Source: CAYUMU01 sp964445985 (GTDB lineage Bacteria > Planctomycetota > Planctomycetia > Pirellulales > S012-138). Taken from it: a DNA stretch of 47,377 bases. The notes under the pieces are model-generated. The model had not been told where the DNA came from. It did not search any database and worked only from the letters and a program-made list of their open reading frames with translations. Positions within the stretch are counted from its first letter, which is position 1, and the number at the start of each line of letters is the position of its first letter. The stretch spans positions 1 to 47,377 of the forward strand of contig CAYUMU010000054.1 of NCBI GenBank assembly GCA_964445985.1, in the 5' to 3' direction. A program made the position numbers and the translations under genes. Of this stretch, positions 25,765-34,115 are shown piece after piece.

Positions 25765-26643
25765 CTATGGCTGCAAAACGCGGCTTGCCACGTAGCTTAG
25801 CACCTCTGCCGCAATGTCCACTTCCAGCGTGCGGGAGAGCGCCTTCCAACCGGGGACGGCGTTCACTTCGAGCACCAGCAAGCGGCCATCGGTCGCTGGC
25901 AATAGGTCCACGCCCGCCAGGGGGGCGCCGACCGCCGCGGCGGCGCGGAGGGCGTAGTCTTCCATGATGGGCGAGAGGGCAAAGGGGCTGGCCGTGGCGC
26001 CCCGGCTCACGTTCGTTCGCCAATCGGTTTCACTCCGCCGCCGCATGCCAAAGATTTTGTTGCCGATCACCAGCGCGCGAATGTCGTGGCCGTGGTGCGG
26101 CACGAACTCTTGGAGATAGAGCACGGCCCGCAGTTCTTCCAGCATGCGAACGGCGCGGAGCAGCAAGGCCTCGTCGTTGATTCGCGTGATTCCCCGGCCT
26201 TCGGCGCCGAACAGCGGTTTTACCACCACGTCGCCGCCCAAATGGGCAAATGCTTCGAGGGCCTGGTCACTGGTTTGGCAAACGATTGTTCGCGGCACCG
26301 GCAAGCCAGCCGCCTGCATGCGCACGAGCGACAGGTACTTATCCACGGCGGTTTCGATCGCCTTGGGCGGATTGATCACGACCTGGCCGGCAAGCTCGAG
26401 CCGCGCGAGCGCGTCCATGCGAAACACCACTTGCTCCAAGGAGCCGGCGGGCATGGTCCGCACGAGGACGGCGTGGGCATCGCTTAGATTGAGGTTGCCC
26501 GATAGAACCGTGGCCTGGTCGTTGTGCAGGCTGGCGGCGATATCGCGAAAGGTTGCCTGCACGATTTCGTGACGACTGCCCGCGGCGCGGCGCAAATCCG
26601 ATAGATACCAGCTTTCCGGCGCCCCGAGAACGATGAACCGCAC
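25765..26643 (-). CDS. RimK-like ATP-grasp ligase
   Basis: The protein has 292 residues with the ATP-grasp order: N-terminal pre-ATP domain, VVKPLFGAEGRGI (ATP-binding, about 140-155), LQEFVPHHGHDIRALVIG, RRRSETDWRTNVSRG and the metal-site LEVNAVPGW near 268-276. RimK-type enzymes add glutamate or related amino acids to a carboxylate. ATP-grasp genes of this type recur in bacterial H4MPT clusters, and beta-RFAP synthase lies upstream, so a pterin cofactor role is the leading guess; ribosomal S6 modification or lysine/glutamate ligation remain possible. The start is GTG 26643, supported by GGAGG five bases upstream. Confidence 0.85.
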   Translation of the reverse strand: MRFIVLGAPESWYLSDLRRAAGSRHEIVQATFRDIAASLHNDQATVLSGNLNLSDAHAVLVRTMPAGSLEQVVFRMDALARLELAGQVVINPPKAIETAVDKYLSLVRMQAAGLPVPRTIVCQTSDQALEAFAHLGGDVVVKPLFGAEGRGITRINDEALLLRAVRMLEELRAVLYLQEFVPHHGHDIRALVIGNKIFGMRRRSETDWRTNVSRGATASPFALSPIMEDYALRAAAAVGAPLAGVDLLPATDGRLLVLEVNAVPGWKALSRTLEVDIAAEVLSYVASRVLQP

Positions 26644-26828
26644 GTTGACCTCCAGATTTTCATCCCGGCCGGGATTGTAGCTCGTAGCCAGGGTTTGAGC
26701 GTCAGCGTCAATCCTGGTTGCAGGTCGGCAATTTTATGTTCATTCTGGAAGGATGATAGCCGGGCGGAGCGAGCCACCGACGCGGCTACGACCCCTGGCC
26801 GGGGTCGATGGGACTTTTCGTGGGTTCT

Positions 26829-26857
26829 CCGGCGGTGTCGCTTCGCTCAACCGCCGG
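26829..26857. repeat. inverted repeat, intergenic
   Basis: CCGGCGGT (26829-26836) pairs perfectly with ACCGCCGG (26850-26857) around a 13-base loop. I recall similar CCGGCGGT...ACCGCCGG palindromes between genes in planctomycete genomes. It may be a dispersed palindromic repeat. Confidence 0.5.
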
Positions 26858-26869
26858 CTAGTGGCTGCA

Positions 26870-26884
26870 AACCCCTCCGGGGTT
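26870..26884. terminator. small GC hairpin next to AT-rich tract
   Basis: AACCCC (26870-26875) pairs with GGGGTT (26879-26884) around a three-base loop, followed on the forward strand by ATTAATAAATA. It could end transcription of the reverse mptG run, though the T-rich side is then upstream. Weak. Confidence 0.3.
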
Positions 26885-27045
26885 ATTAATAAATACGTAT
26901 GAGGCGCGTCTGTTCTCATTCAGGACGACTCTATTCCTAAAAGATGGATGATCGCCTATCGAGGACATCAGGAAGTTATTCTTTGGCCGCTGCTAAGCAG
27001 TCCACGTCGAAGTCGATGTGAACCGCCGAGTCGTATCCGCCGCAT

Positions 27046-27097
27046 CTGGATTCCCGCCCCCCGTCCTCACGAGGGCAGGCTTCGCGGGAATGACGGG
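27046..27097. repeat. short hairpin repeat (copy 2, longer loop)
   Basis: CTGGATTCCCGC at 27046-27057 pairs with GCGGGAATGACGGG at 27084-27097 (core ATTCCCGC / GCGGGAAT). It is of the same family as copies at 25037 and 32742 but with a longer loop. Confidence 0.55.
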
Positions 27098-27125
27098 TTC
27101 GCAAGCGACGATAAAGTGACAAGTT

Positions 27126-28226
27126 CTATTGGGCTTCGCTTCCTGAGGGATGGAGCACAGTCACTTCCGCGCCTTGGTTGCAGGGGGCGGCGATCAGGTG
27201 CTGCACGTGGTGGTAGTCGCGAGAGGATTGCAAGCGATCGATGAACCGGGCGGCCTCGCTGGCCGAGGGCAACACGGCAGCGAGGGTGGGCCCCCACGAA
27301 CTTTGGGCCACTCCACATGCTCCGGCGCGGCGGGCCAGCGCGGCGAGGGCCTCCACGCGTTCGCTGGCGTACACGCCGCCCTGTTGGGCCGCGAAGCATT
27401 GGCCAGCCAGCTGTCCGAAGCGGTCGATCGCCGCGCCGAAAGCCCGCACGTCGGCGGATTGCGCTGCCGGCAAGACTTCTAGCATGGCAACCTGGCAAAG
27501 CTGCCCTGTCCGGCTTGCTGACACGGCCGGAAGCTGCTCGAACGCCGCCAGTTCGGCCGAACCGGCCAGGCCTGGCGGCGACACCGGCGTTAGCAGCACA
27601 AACCTCCAGGCGTCGGGCAGCGGAAGTCGGGCGAGTAACGGGGAAATCTCTCCTGGCAGCAACTTTCCGGCTTCCACGATCAGGCCGCCGTGGGCGAATC
27701 CGTGAATGCCCACGGCGGATCGGCGACCTCGGCCCAGGCGTTGGGAAAGTTCACAGAGAGGAAGCCGCGGCAGATTCAGCAAGGCTTCGAGACCGCGGCC
27801 CACCGCCAAGGCCAGTTGCGTGCCGACGCCCAGCCCTATGTGCTGCTGAGGTGGTTCGATCAAGCGAAATCGGAGCCGGTCGGCCAGCCAGGGCGATCCG
27901 TCGGCGTCTAGATATCTCCGAGCGAAACCCCGAGCCCGATCGAGCAGCGAATGACCGGCGCTTCCCCAGTGGGCTTCTGTGGCTTGTTCCCAGCCCGCGA
28001 CCACGGCATACCCCGAGGCGAGGGTGGCACTCGCGGAATCAACCAGCGTAACTTCCAACTGGAGGCCGGGCCGATCGACCATCACGCCCAGCCCTCCGAA
28101 CTGGCGAACGTCGGTTCGACCGAAGGAGAACATACCCCAGTGCAGCCTGCTGCCGGTTACCACGCGGACGCGGCCGCACTTTCCCGCGGCTAAGTTCATT
28201 TGGGGCGATGCTTGAGCTTCAGACAT
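27126..28226 (-). CDS. mptG: beta-ribofuranosylaminobenzene 5'-phosphate synthase-like protein
   Basis: The enzyme condenses PRPP with 4-aminobenzoate (or hydroxybenzoate), releasing CO2 and pyrophosphate, the first committed step of methanopterin synthesis. The 366-residue protein is of the GHMP-like fold: SRLHWGMFSFG near 25, FGGLGVMVDRP, a GLGVGTQLALAVGRGLE glycine loop (around 130-146), and RSAVGIHGFAHGGLIVE. These match beta-RFAP synthases of archaea, methylotrophs and planctomycetes. ATG 28226 overlaps the end of the DUF447 gene by eight bases; the frame open to 28550 runs into that gene and is rejected. The archaeal-type origin suggests ancient transfer. Confidence 0.88.
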   Translation of the reverse strand: MSEAQASPQMNLAAGKCGRVRVVTGSRLHWGMFSFGRTDVRQFGGLGVMVDRPGLQLEVTLVDSASATLASGYAVVAGWEQATEAHWGSAGHSLLDRARGFARRYLDADGSPWLADRLRFRLIEPPQQHIGLGVGTQLALAVGRGLEALLNLPRLPLCELSQRLGRGRRSAVGIHGFAHGGLIVEAGKLLPGEISPLLARLPLPDAWRFVLLTPVSPPGLAGSAELAAFEQLPAVSASRTGQLCQVAMLEVLPAAQSADVRAFGAAIDRFGQLAGQCFAAQQGGVYASERVEALAALARRAGACGVAQSSWGPTLAAVLPSASEAARFIDRLQSSRDYHHVQHLIAAPCNQGAEVTVLHPSGSEAQ

Positions 28227-28797
28227 GGGCCGCCGCCTCGGATGCCTGCCGCACATATTGCGAAAGAAAATGAAAAGCGCGATGCTCCGCCGGGCCGCCG
28301 GTTTTTTCCACCAGCACGGCCAAGCGGGTGAAGTCGGCGAGGATTTCGGCTGGAGGCAAGAACGAAACGCGGGTAGCCAGAATGGCCGCCTCGACCACGG
28401 CGTGCTTGGCCCGATTGAAGCCGAAGAAGTCGCGCAAGCGGCCTTGGGCGGTGACGCGGACCACGATGCGCGTGCGTTCTTCGCGGTCGTCGAGCTCGGC
28501 AACCTCGAACGCATACCAGCGGCAGGCGTGTTTGAGAATGGCGCCCGCAACGTGGGGAAGGAAGAGCAGTTCGGGCGGCGGGCAAATTTTACCCACCGCG
28601 GCCTGGGCCAAGAGTTCCACGTCGTCGGTCACGTGGAAGATGCCGTGGCCGGTGCGCTTGAGATTGGCGTAGGTGCGCGACGTTTGATAGGGACGCAGCA
28701 CGAAGATTTGGAATGCATCGTCCACGATCGGACCCATGGGAGAGATGTTCACGCTCCCATCGGCGGCGGTGGTGGTAACGAGGCCTTCGAGGATCAT
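28219..28797 (-). CDS. DUF447 family protein
   Basis: The protein has 192 residues. The N-terminus (GLVTTTAADGSVNISPMGP, then FVLRPYQTSRTYANLKRTGHGIFHVTDDV) matches DUF447, a flavin-reductase-like split-barrel family present in methanogens and in bacterial H4MPT clusters. The biochemical step is not known to me. It lies 12 bases after the PSP1 gene and overlaps mptG by eight bases, which supports a pterin-cofactor role. Confidence 0.87.
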   Translation of the reverse strand: MILEGLVTTTAADGSVNISPMGPIVDDAFQIFVLRPYQTSRTYANLKRTGHGIFHVTDDVELLAQAAVGKICPPPELLFLPHVAGAILKHACRWYAFEVAELDDREERTRIVVRVTAQGRLRDFFGFNRAKHAVVEAAILATRVSFLPPAEILADFTRLAVLVEKTGGPAEHRAFHFLSQYVRQASEAAAHV

Positions 28798-28809
28798 GCT
28801 GACAAATCG

Positions 28810-29367
28810 CTAGTGCTTCGTTCCGCAGGCAGAGGATACACCGCAGCCGGCGCCACAACTTGTGCCACAGCCGCCGCCTTCGGCCGCGTCGGTTCCACAG
28901 CCTGGCCCACAACCGGCGGCCAACGATTCGGCAAACTGGCGGAACTGCACCTGGGTATCGTAGAGGTCGGCCAACTCGCCGGTAATCTGGTCCAACTCGG
29001 GTGAGGGATCGCCCAAAAAGTAAAACACCAGGTTCCGGCCGTCAAATAGTTGCTCCACATCCATGAGGGTGACCGGCAGATTCAGTTCGGCAATTCGAGC
29101 GGCGCAGGCTTCATACGCTTTTTCGTGGTTCTTTTGCAGGCGGGCTTGTAAGAGCTCGTCGGAGATGGTCATCCGCCGCAGCACCTTGCCGTCGGCCTGA
29201 TAGAGCGGAACCTCGTCGGCGTCGGAGAGGACTTCGCCCAGTTCCATGCCCCGGGCGGTGCGCACGACCACCCGCGAGGCGCGCGGATAGCGAACCCCGT
29301 CGTCGGCGGCGTAAAACCGGCCCACGTTGCTCATCGCACCCAAACGAACCAGGAAAAAACGCGCCAT
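28810..29367 (-). CDS. PSP1-domain protein (RicT-like) with Cys/Gly-rich tail
   Basis: The protein has 185 residues. The N-terminal part (FFLVRLGAMSNVGRFYA, VVVRTARGMELGEVL, LQKNHEKAYEACAARIAELNL, MDVEQLFDGRNLVFYFLGD) is the PSP1 domain of RicT/YaaT proteins. In Bacillus, RicT belongs to an Fe-S-containing complex acting with RNase Y. The C-terminal 35 residues are unusual: seven or eight Cys within a Gly-rich tract of CGxxCG-like units, which may bind metal. ATG 29367 fits the domain start; the extra residues from 29418 are not conserved-looking. It is followed closely by DUF447 and mptG. Confidence 0.88.
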   Translation of the reverse strand: MARFFLVRLGAMSNVGRFYAADDGVRYPRASRVVVRTARGMELGEVLSDADEVPLYQADGKVLRRMTISDELLQARLQKNHEKAYEACAARIAELNLPVTLMDVEQLFDGRNLVFYFLGDPSPELDQITGELADLYDTQVQFRQFAESLAAGCGPGCGTDAAEGGGCGTSCGAGCGVSSACGTKH

Positions 29368-29584
29368 GAATACCCGTTTGTCACAAGAACCGCCGATTTG
29401 CGGCCAACTGCTGGCCACCGTGGTTCATTCTTGCCGAGAACGGCTCGGCAGGCAAACGGCGTTCTGGACATTGCCGGGGAGAACTTGCTGAAAGCCGAAA
29501 TTGGGCCGCCACTCTCTTACCCACTCGAGTTCGCGCGGATGACGGGGGCACGGGGAGGATGGGCGCGGAAACAGCAGGCGCGCG

Positions 29585-30811
29585 TCATTCTTCGGGATCG
29601 GCCGATTGGTGGATCTTCCAGAGGAGCCGGCCGAGGAGGCGGGCGTAGGTGAACCAGGCCGCGGCCGCGTAGGGCGCCGTGAGGATGACGGCCACCGCCA
29701 CGCCGAAGGTTTTCGCCATCCAGATTGAGGCGGTCAGCGGCAAAAACAACAGCAGGGATAGCCCCCAAACGGCGCCCCAGGCCGCGGCCTCGCGGCCCAG
29801 GCTTTTCCACACGGTGGTCGAATAGGGATGAACCGGGTTGTTCTGCACAAAGGTGGAAAGCATTACGAGGGGGAAGATGAGCAGGGTTGCGATGCCGGAT
29901 ACCAGATAAGATCCGGCGGCGAACGTGCTCCAGAGTTCGCCGAGCAAGGTCCCGATGGCGAGACTGACGCCCAGCGACGGCACGATCAAGAGCAACTGGA
30001 AGATCCATTCGCGCCAGTCGTCGTCGGGCCAGGAAGAGATGTCGTCGCCGCCATTGGCGGTGTCGCCGATGATCGCCACGAAACTGGCCGTGCCGTACGA
30101 CAGCGTCCACAGGCTGAGCCAGAGCGTTCCCAACGCCAAGAATCCGGCCCCGAGTGCTCCGAACATCCCGCCTTGAGTGACCATGGCGACCACGAACCCT
30201 GCCGCTGGCAGGGAAATGGCCAAACCAATCGAGAACAGGAACCAGCGCAGCAGGCTTTCACCGTGAAACGCGATCGTGAACACGCCCGAGAAGAATGTCC
30301 ACCGGGGCGGCGCGGCGGCCAGCGTGCCGGGGCGTTCGCTTTGCAAGGGACGGAACTGGTAGGGGCGTGTCGACGTTTCAGCGGGGGCAGCCGGGGCGGT
30401 TGCGGGCGGCAATCGAGGCGGCGTCGGCGGGAGGAGCGGAGGAACTCTCACGATCTCGCCACACTCGCCGCAGTGCATCTGCTGGCCGGCCTGACTGGCA
30501 TGGGGCCGAAGCTGCGAATGGCAACCAGGACAGGTGATGGTGGGAAAGCCAGATGCCAACGACGGTGCCAACGATGGTGCCGGTGCGGACGAAGTCGCCG
30601 GAGGCTGTTCGAGGGGATCGCTACGGACTGCGTAGCCTTCCACCAGGTTGGCCGGGAGGTTGAGCTGGGGCGGCGCGGCCGGCACGGTGAGCGTGGCGCG
30701 ACAAGCGCTGCAACGAACCGTGGCGCCTGCCTGCGTTCGATTGAAGTACAACCGGGCACTGCAACGGTAGCACGTGATGCCAATCAGATCGCTGGGCGCC
30801 GAATGGAGCAT
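29585..30811 (-). CDS. multi-pass membrane protein with two N-terminal zinc ribbons
   Basis: The protein has 408 residues from ATG 30811, supported by AGGGGA upstream. Two zinc ribbons stand at C14/C17...C34/C37 and C94/C97...C114/C117; both resemble the short MJ0042-like ribbon (CPxC...CxxC after a Gln-Ala-Gly stretch). A Pro/Ala-rich linker leads to about six transmembrane helices from residue 180 on. The membrane part is not a family I can name. The ribbons should face the cytoplasm. It may be co-transcribed with the genes downstream. Confidence 0.78.
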   Translation of the reverse strand: MLHSAPSDLIGITCYRCSARLYFNRTQAGATVRCSACRATLTVPAAPPQLNLPANLVEGYAVRSDPLEQPPATSSAPAPSLAPSLASGFPTITCPGCHSQLRPHASQAGQQMHCGECGEIVRVPPLLPPTPPRLPPATAPAAPAETSTRPYQFRPLQSERPGTLAAAPPRWTFFSGVFTIAFHGESLLRWFLFSIGLAISLPAAGFVVAMVTQGGMFGALGAGFLALGTLWLSLWTLSYGTASFVAIIGDTANGGDDISSWPDDDWREWIFQLLLIVPSLGVSLAIGTLLGELWSTFAAGSYLVSGIATLLIFPLVMLSTFVQNNPVHPYSTTVWKSLGREAAAWGAVWGLSLLLFLPLTASIWMAKTFGVAVAVILTAPYAAAAWFTYARLLGRLLWKIHQSADPEE

Positions 30812-30927
30812 GGTCGTCCCCTGCCTCGCAAAAGGGAAGAGATGGGGTCGGCGTACGGAATCGGGCCGGGTGGGCAGGCCACCCGGCAACGGTTGCTATC
30901 GGGCCAAATGGTAGCAGCCTGTCTATT

Positions 30928-31674
30928 CTAGTCGTCGTTACTGCGAACTTGAACCTGCAGCGCGCTGAGCATGCGGGTGATGGCTTTTTCTTTCTTGCTG
31001 ATGAACAGCACGTTTTCCAATACGATGGGCCGCGGGGCTTCGCGGGGCGTGAGAATCAAGCGGCCGGAGCGGAGCAGCAGGTACTCGAACACGTCGGTGA
31101 TTTCTTTTTCGATGCGGAGGTTGGGGGCTGAAAAGCGTTCCAGGTTGCTGAGCACGCCGTGGTGGTGCAGCAATTCGTTAGGGCGAACTTCCCAATAGTC
31201 GAAGTTCACGGAAATCAGCACCGCCATGTAGATCAAGCCCAGCATGCCGGCAAAGAAAAAGTAAAACGTGGGGTTGGCCACGGGCCGCAGAGCTTCGAGC
31301 ACGCTTTTCAGCGATCCAAACAGCTCGGGCTGGAATGTGAATAACAGCACCAGCCCCAGAATGAGCGTGGCCGCGACAAAGAATAACGTGAGCGACGTGG
31401 TGCGAGGGAAGTCAAAACCCAGCACCACGAGATTCACCCCCAGCACGATCAAAAAGATCAGCGAAACGGCGGTTTCCCTGGAGCTGAGATCGCTGGGCTG
31501 GTCGCCCATGATAAAGCTCAGGTAAATGCCGCAAAAAATCGACATGAGGAACGCGGGGTACAGAAAAACGACCTTGGGATAGGAAACGAGGAACACGCGT
31601 TCCTCTGGTTTCTTCTTCTTGAGCTCATGGTCTTTAGCGTCGGTCGCGGAAGCAGTCTTGGGATCGCTGGACAT
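30928..31674 (-). CDS. four-helix membrane protein with cytoplasmic PH-like domain
   Basis: The protein has 248 residues. A Lys-rich N-terminus precedes four hydrophobic segments at about 34-54, 70-88, 92-112 and 134-154. A soluble C-terminal half (155-248) has the strand-rich look of a bacterial PH domain (YWEVRPNELLHHHGVLSNLERFS, then LRIEKEITDVFEYLLLRSGRLILT). The function is unknown. Such proteins are often found in planctomycetes, stated from memory. Confidence 0.75.
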   Translation of the reverse strand: MSSDPKTASATDAKDHELKKKKPEERVFLVSYPKVVFLYPAFLMSIFCGIYLSFIMGDQPSDLSSRETAVSLIFLIVLGVNLVVLGFDFPRTTSLTLFFVAATLILGLVLLFTFQPELFGSLKSVLEALRPVANPTFYFFFAGMLGLIYMAVLISVNFDYWEVRPNELLHHHGVLSNLERFSAPNLRIEKEITDVFEYLLLRSGRLILTPREAPRPIVLENVLFISKKEKAITRMLSALQVQVRSNDD

Positions 31675-31828
31675 AGCGGCGGCTCGTCCCTTTCAGGGAT
31701 TGCTTGTGCTTGGATTGGCATTGCCAGACGGGGGGTGAATCGCAAGTGATTCGCTCCGGCCGGGCAGATGTTGCGTTTTTAACGGTTGCGGCGGGGAGAT
31801 TCTAGAGCGGTCGGGATTTGGCAGCGGT

Positions 31829-32653
31829 TCATTCGACCGAGGGCGGGGCGGGAAGCAGGGCGGAAATGGCCGCCGAGGCCAAGATAACCGCCTGGGAAAG
31901 GTCGTGGGCGGGAAGATTCAACGACGGCCCCCAAGCAACATTTGTGGCAGGAGGTGATAGCACGAACGTGAGCCGCGGGGAGGGCCACTGGGGTTGCCAG
32001 GCCTCGGCACTTTTCAACGAGCTCACCCACCAGTTGGAGCTTGGGCTTGCTGCGTTCCCTGGGTTGTTGTTTGCAGCGCACGCTTCGCTGGGCAGTTGCC
32101 GCAGGGGAATGGCCGTAGTGGACTGCAGGGCCGCGATGAAGTGGGCCTGGGCTTCGGCCGACGAGCCCACGACGAACAGCCAGGGGGGCGATTGGTCGAG
32201 GTGTTGGCGCAGGCGGGCAACGGTCCACTGGAGCCGCGGCTCAACCATGTCGCCGGCAATCTCAGCGGCCGGTTCAAGCACAAAGCGGCGGAACATCAAA
32301 CCGGGATGGGGAACTTGCAACTCGGGATCGCGAATGATGGCGTCGCCGTGGAGCAGCAAGTCGAGGTCGAGCGTGCGGGCCGCCCAGCGAACGGTGCGGA
32401 CCCGGCCTGCCTGTTGCTCGATGGCTTGAAGCCGGTGGAGCAACGCCAGCGGGTCGAGCGTGGTTTCGATCCGAACGGCGCCATTGAGAAACGGCGACTG
32501 TCCGGCGGGACCGCCCACGGGCTGGGTGTCGATCAGTCGGCTGACTGCCAGGACGTGGATGCCTGGGGTTTGTTCCAGGGCCGCGACGGCGGCGCGGAGG
32601 GTGGCTTCGCGATCGCCCTGGTTGGAGCCCAGCGAGATGAGTGCTTGGGGCAT
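31829..32653 (-). CDS. folK: 6-hydroxymethyl-dihydropterin pyrophosphokinase with C-terminal extension
   Basis: FolK transfers pyrophosphate from ATP to 6-hydroxymethyl-dihydropterin in folate synthesis. Residues 1-155 show the family: ISLGSNQGD at the start, VGGPAGQSPFLNGAV, RVRTVRWAARTLDLDLLLHGD (metal-binding Asp96 and Asp98) and PHPGLMFRRFVLEPAAEI. Typical FolK ends near 160 residues, but this protein continues to 274. The extension (156-274) opens with a strand-like PPWLFVVGSS and is of no recognised family. ATG 32653 is used; the frame open to 32704 adds residues before the normal N-terminus. Confidence 0.92.
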   Translation of the reverse strand: MPQALISLGSNQGDREATLRAAVAALEQTPGIHVLAVSRLIDTQPVGGPAGQSPFLNGAVRIETTLDPLALLHRLQAIEQQAGRVRTVRWAARTLDLDLLLHGDAIIRDPELQVPHPGLMFRRFVLEPAAEIAGDMVEPRLQWTVARLRQHLDQSPPWLFVVGSSAEAQAHFIAALQSTTAIPLRQLPSEACAANNNPGNAASPSSNWWVSSLKSAEAWQPQWPSPRLTFVLSPPATNVAWGPSLNLPAHDLSQAVILASAAISALLPAPPSVE

Positions 32654-32741
32654 GGGGATGATTTGAGGGTCCGGAGGGCCTTGTCGATTCTTCTTTGCGG
32701 GCAACGAATTTGCGAGAAATTCGATGCGTGGCGCCCGGGTT

Positions 32742-32771
32742 CTGGATTCCCGTATGCACGGGAATGACGGG
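32742..32771. repeat. short hairpin repeat (copy 3)
   Basis: ATTCCCGT pairs with ACGGGAAT around a four-base loop (core 32746-32765). Compared with copy 1, the closing C-G pair is a T-A pair, a compensated change. The flanks CTGG and GACGGG match copy 2. Confidence 0.6.
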
Positions 32772-32798
32772 CTCCTGGGTTAAATGACGCGCTGCGGG

Positions 32799-33299
32799 TT
32801 AGCGGACAAATTTTTCCACGTATTCCGCCCCCAATCCCACGCTTTCAAAGTGCTGGCGGCACAACTCGATCTTGGTATGCACGTCGTCAAACCCGCGGGT
32901 CTGGCCGGCCTCGTCCATATAGATGAGGGCGCCCGTGATGTGGAAGAGGGTGATCATTTCCTCGCAATGTTCATCGGTGACGAGGGTGTGAACTTCGCCC
33001 GGCGGCTCGAACACGTAGGCGCCTTCGGTGGCGACCCAGTCGTGTTCCAGGTAACGCCACTGACCTCGGATCACGTAGCCATGCACGGGCGCGGGATGCC
33101 GATGCCGGCTGAGCACGCCGGAGCGGCGAACCCGCAGCAGGTTGACCCATTGGCCGGTGACGGTATTGAGCCAGAGGGGGCGGAACCAAACGCCTTCGGC
33201 TTGCGGCACCCACAACCGCTCGTCGGTGGGAATGGCGGTGGTGACGATGTCGGCCACGCCGTAGGTCAGGCCGGGCGGTCGTTGGATGAGGTCGGTCAT
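32799..33299 (-). CDS. cupin-fold protein related to dihydroxyacetophenone dioxygenase
   Basis: The protein has 166 residues and resembles the 2,4'-dihydroxyacetophenone dioxygenase/ChrR-type cupins: RHRHPAPVHGYVIRGQWRYLEHDW (metal-binding His and Glu-like positions) followed by YVFEPPGEVHTLV. Such enzymes use Fe to cleave C-C bonds. The substrate is unknown here. The gene lies 54 bases downstream of an SDR gene on the same strand, so the two may act in one small catabolic pathway. Confidence 0.82.
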   Translation of the reverse strand: MTDLIQRPPGLTYGVADIVTTAIPTDERLWVPQAEGVWFRPLWLNTVTGQWVNLLRVRRSGVLSRHRHPAPVHGYVIRGQWRYLEHDWVATEGAYVFEPPGEVHTLVTDEHCEEMITLFHITGALIYMDEAGQTRGFDDVHTKIELCRQHFESVGLGAEYVEKFVR

Positions 33300-33353
33300 G
33301 GCTCTTCAGGTTGTGGGAAGGTGGGGCGTTAATGAAGTGGGGATGGCCGCTGC

Positions 33354-34115
33354 TCACATGATGGAGTAACCGCCGTCCACCGGCAAGACAACGCCGGTGA
33401 TGAACCGGGCCGCGGGCGAGCAGAGGAACACCACGGCGGGCGCGACCTCCTCGGGCTTTCCCCAGCGAGCCAACGGCGTGCGGCCGACGATGCTGGCGGA
33501 GCGGTCGGCGTCGTTGACCAAGGCCGCGGTGAAAGGGGTTTCGATCCAGCCGGGCGCGACGGCGTTGACGCGAATTCCCGCGGCTGCCCAGGCGATGGCA
33601 AGCGACTTGGTCAGCTGCACCACGCCTCCTTTGCTGGAGCTATAGGCCGGCGCGTAAGGGCTGCCAAAAAAGCTGAGCATGGAGGCCGTATTGATGATGG
33701 CTCCGCCCCTTTGAGCCAGCAAGGGATGGCAGGCCGAGCACATGCGCATGGTGCCGGTGAGATTGACTTCGATAACGCGGGCAAAGCCGGCAGGGTCGAA
33801 CTCGCGACCATTGCGGGCGATGGCCCCGGCACAATTTACGAGCACGTCGAGACGTTCCAATTCTTGCACCGTGGCGGCCACCATCGCCTCGTTGGTCACG
33901 TCAAGCACGCGGGTGATCCAAGCTGGAAAGCGGCGCGAGGCGGCTTCCACTTCTTCGGCGGTTAAGCCGGTGGCGACAACGCGGCAACCTTCGGCCGCGA
34001 ACGCCTCGGCCACGGCCATGCCAATCCCGCTGGTTCCGCCGGTAACGAGCACCGTGCGGGCCACGGCAGGATCGCTCGGCGCGTCGGCCGTGGAAGTGGA
34101 AGGGGACGGGGGCAT
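33354..34115 (-). CDS. short-chain dehydrogenase/reductase
   Basis: The protein has 253 residues and is a classical SDR. The NAD(P) loop TGGTSGIG is at about 25-32, NCAGA near 94, and catalytic Ser...Tyr-x-x-x-Lys in SMLSFFGSPYAPAYSSSKG. The VAPGWIETPF block and the SPAARFITG end match FabG-like enzymes. Asp or Arg preference after the second strand is unclear (VATGLTAEEV), so NAD or NADP use cannot be said. It is probably co-transcribed with the cupin gene. Confidence 0.9.
   Translation of the reverse strand: MPPSPSTSTADAPSDPAVARTVLVTGGTSGIGMAVAEAFAAEGCRVVATGLTAEEVEAASRRFPAWITRVLDVTNEAMVAATVQELERLDVLVNCAGAIARNGREFDPAGFARVIEVNLTGTMRMCSACHPLLAQRGGAIINTASMLSFFGSPYAPAYSSSKGGVVQLTKSLAIAWAAAGIRVNAVAPGWIETPFTAALVNDADRSASIVGRTPLARWGKPEEVAPAVVFLCSPAARFITGVVLPVDGGYSIM

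Larger units (their letters stand above)
26644..27125. other. repeat-rich intergenic region
   Basis: About 480 bases between the beta-RFAP synthase stop and the ATP-grasp start. It has no coding potential but carries three hairpin repeats, listed separately. Confidence 0.5.
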
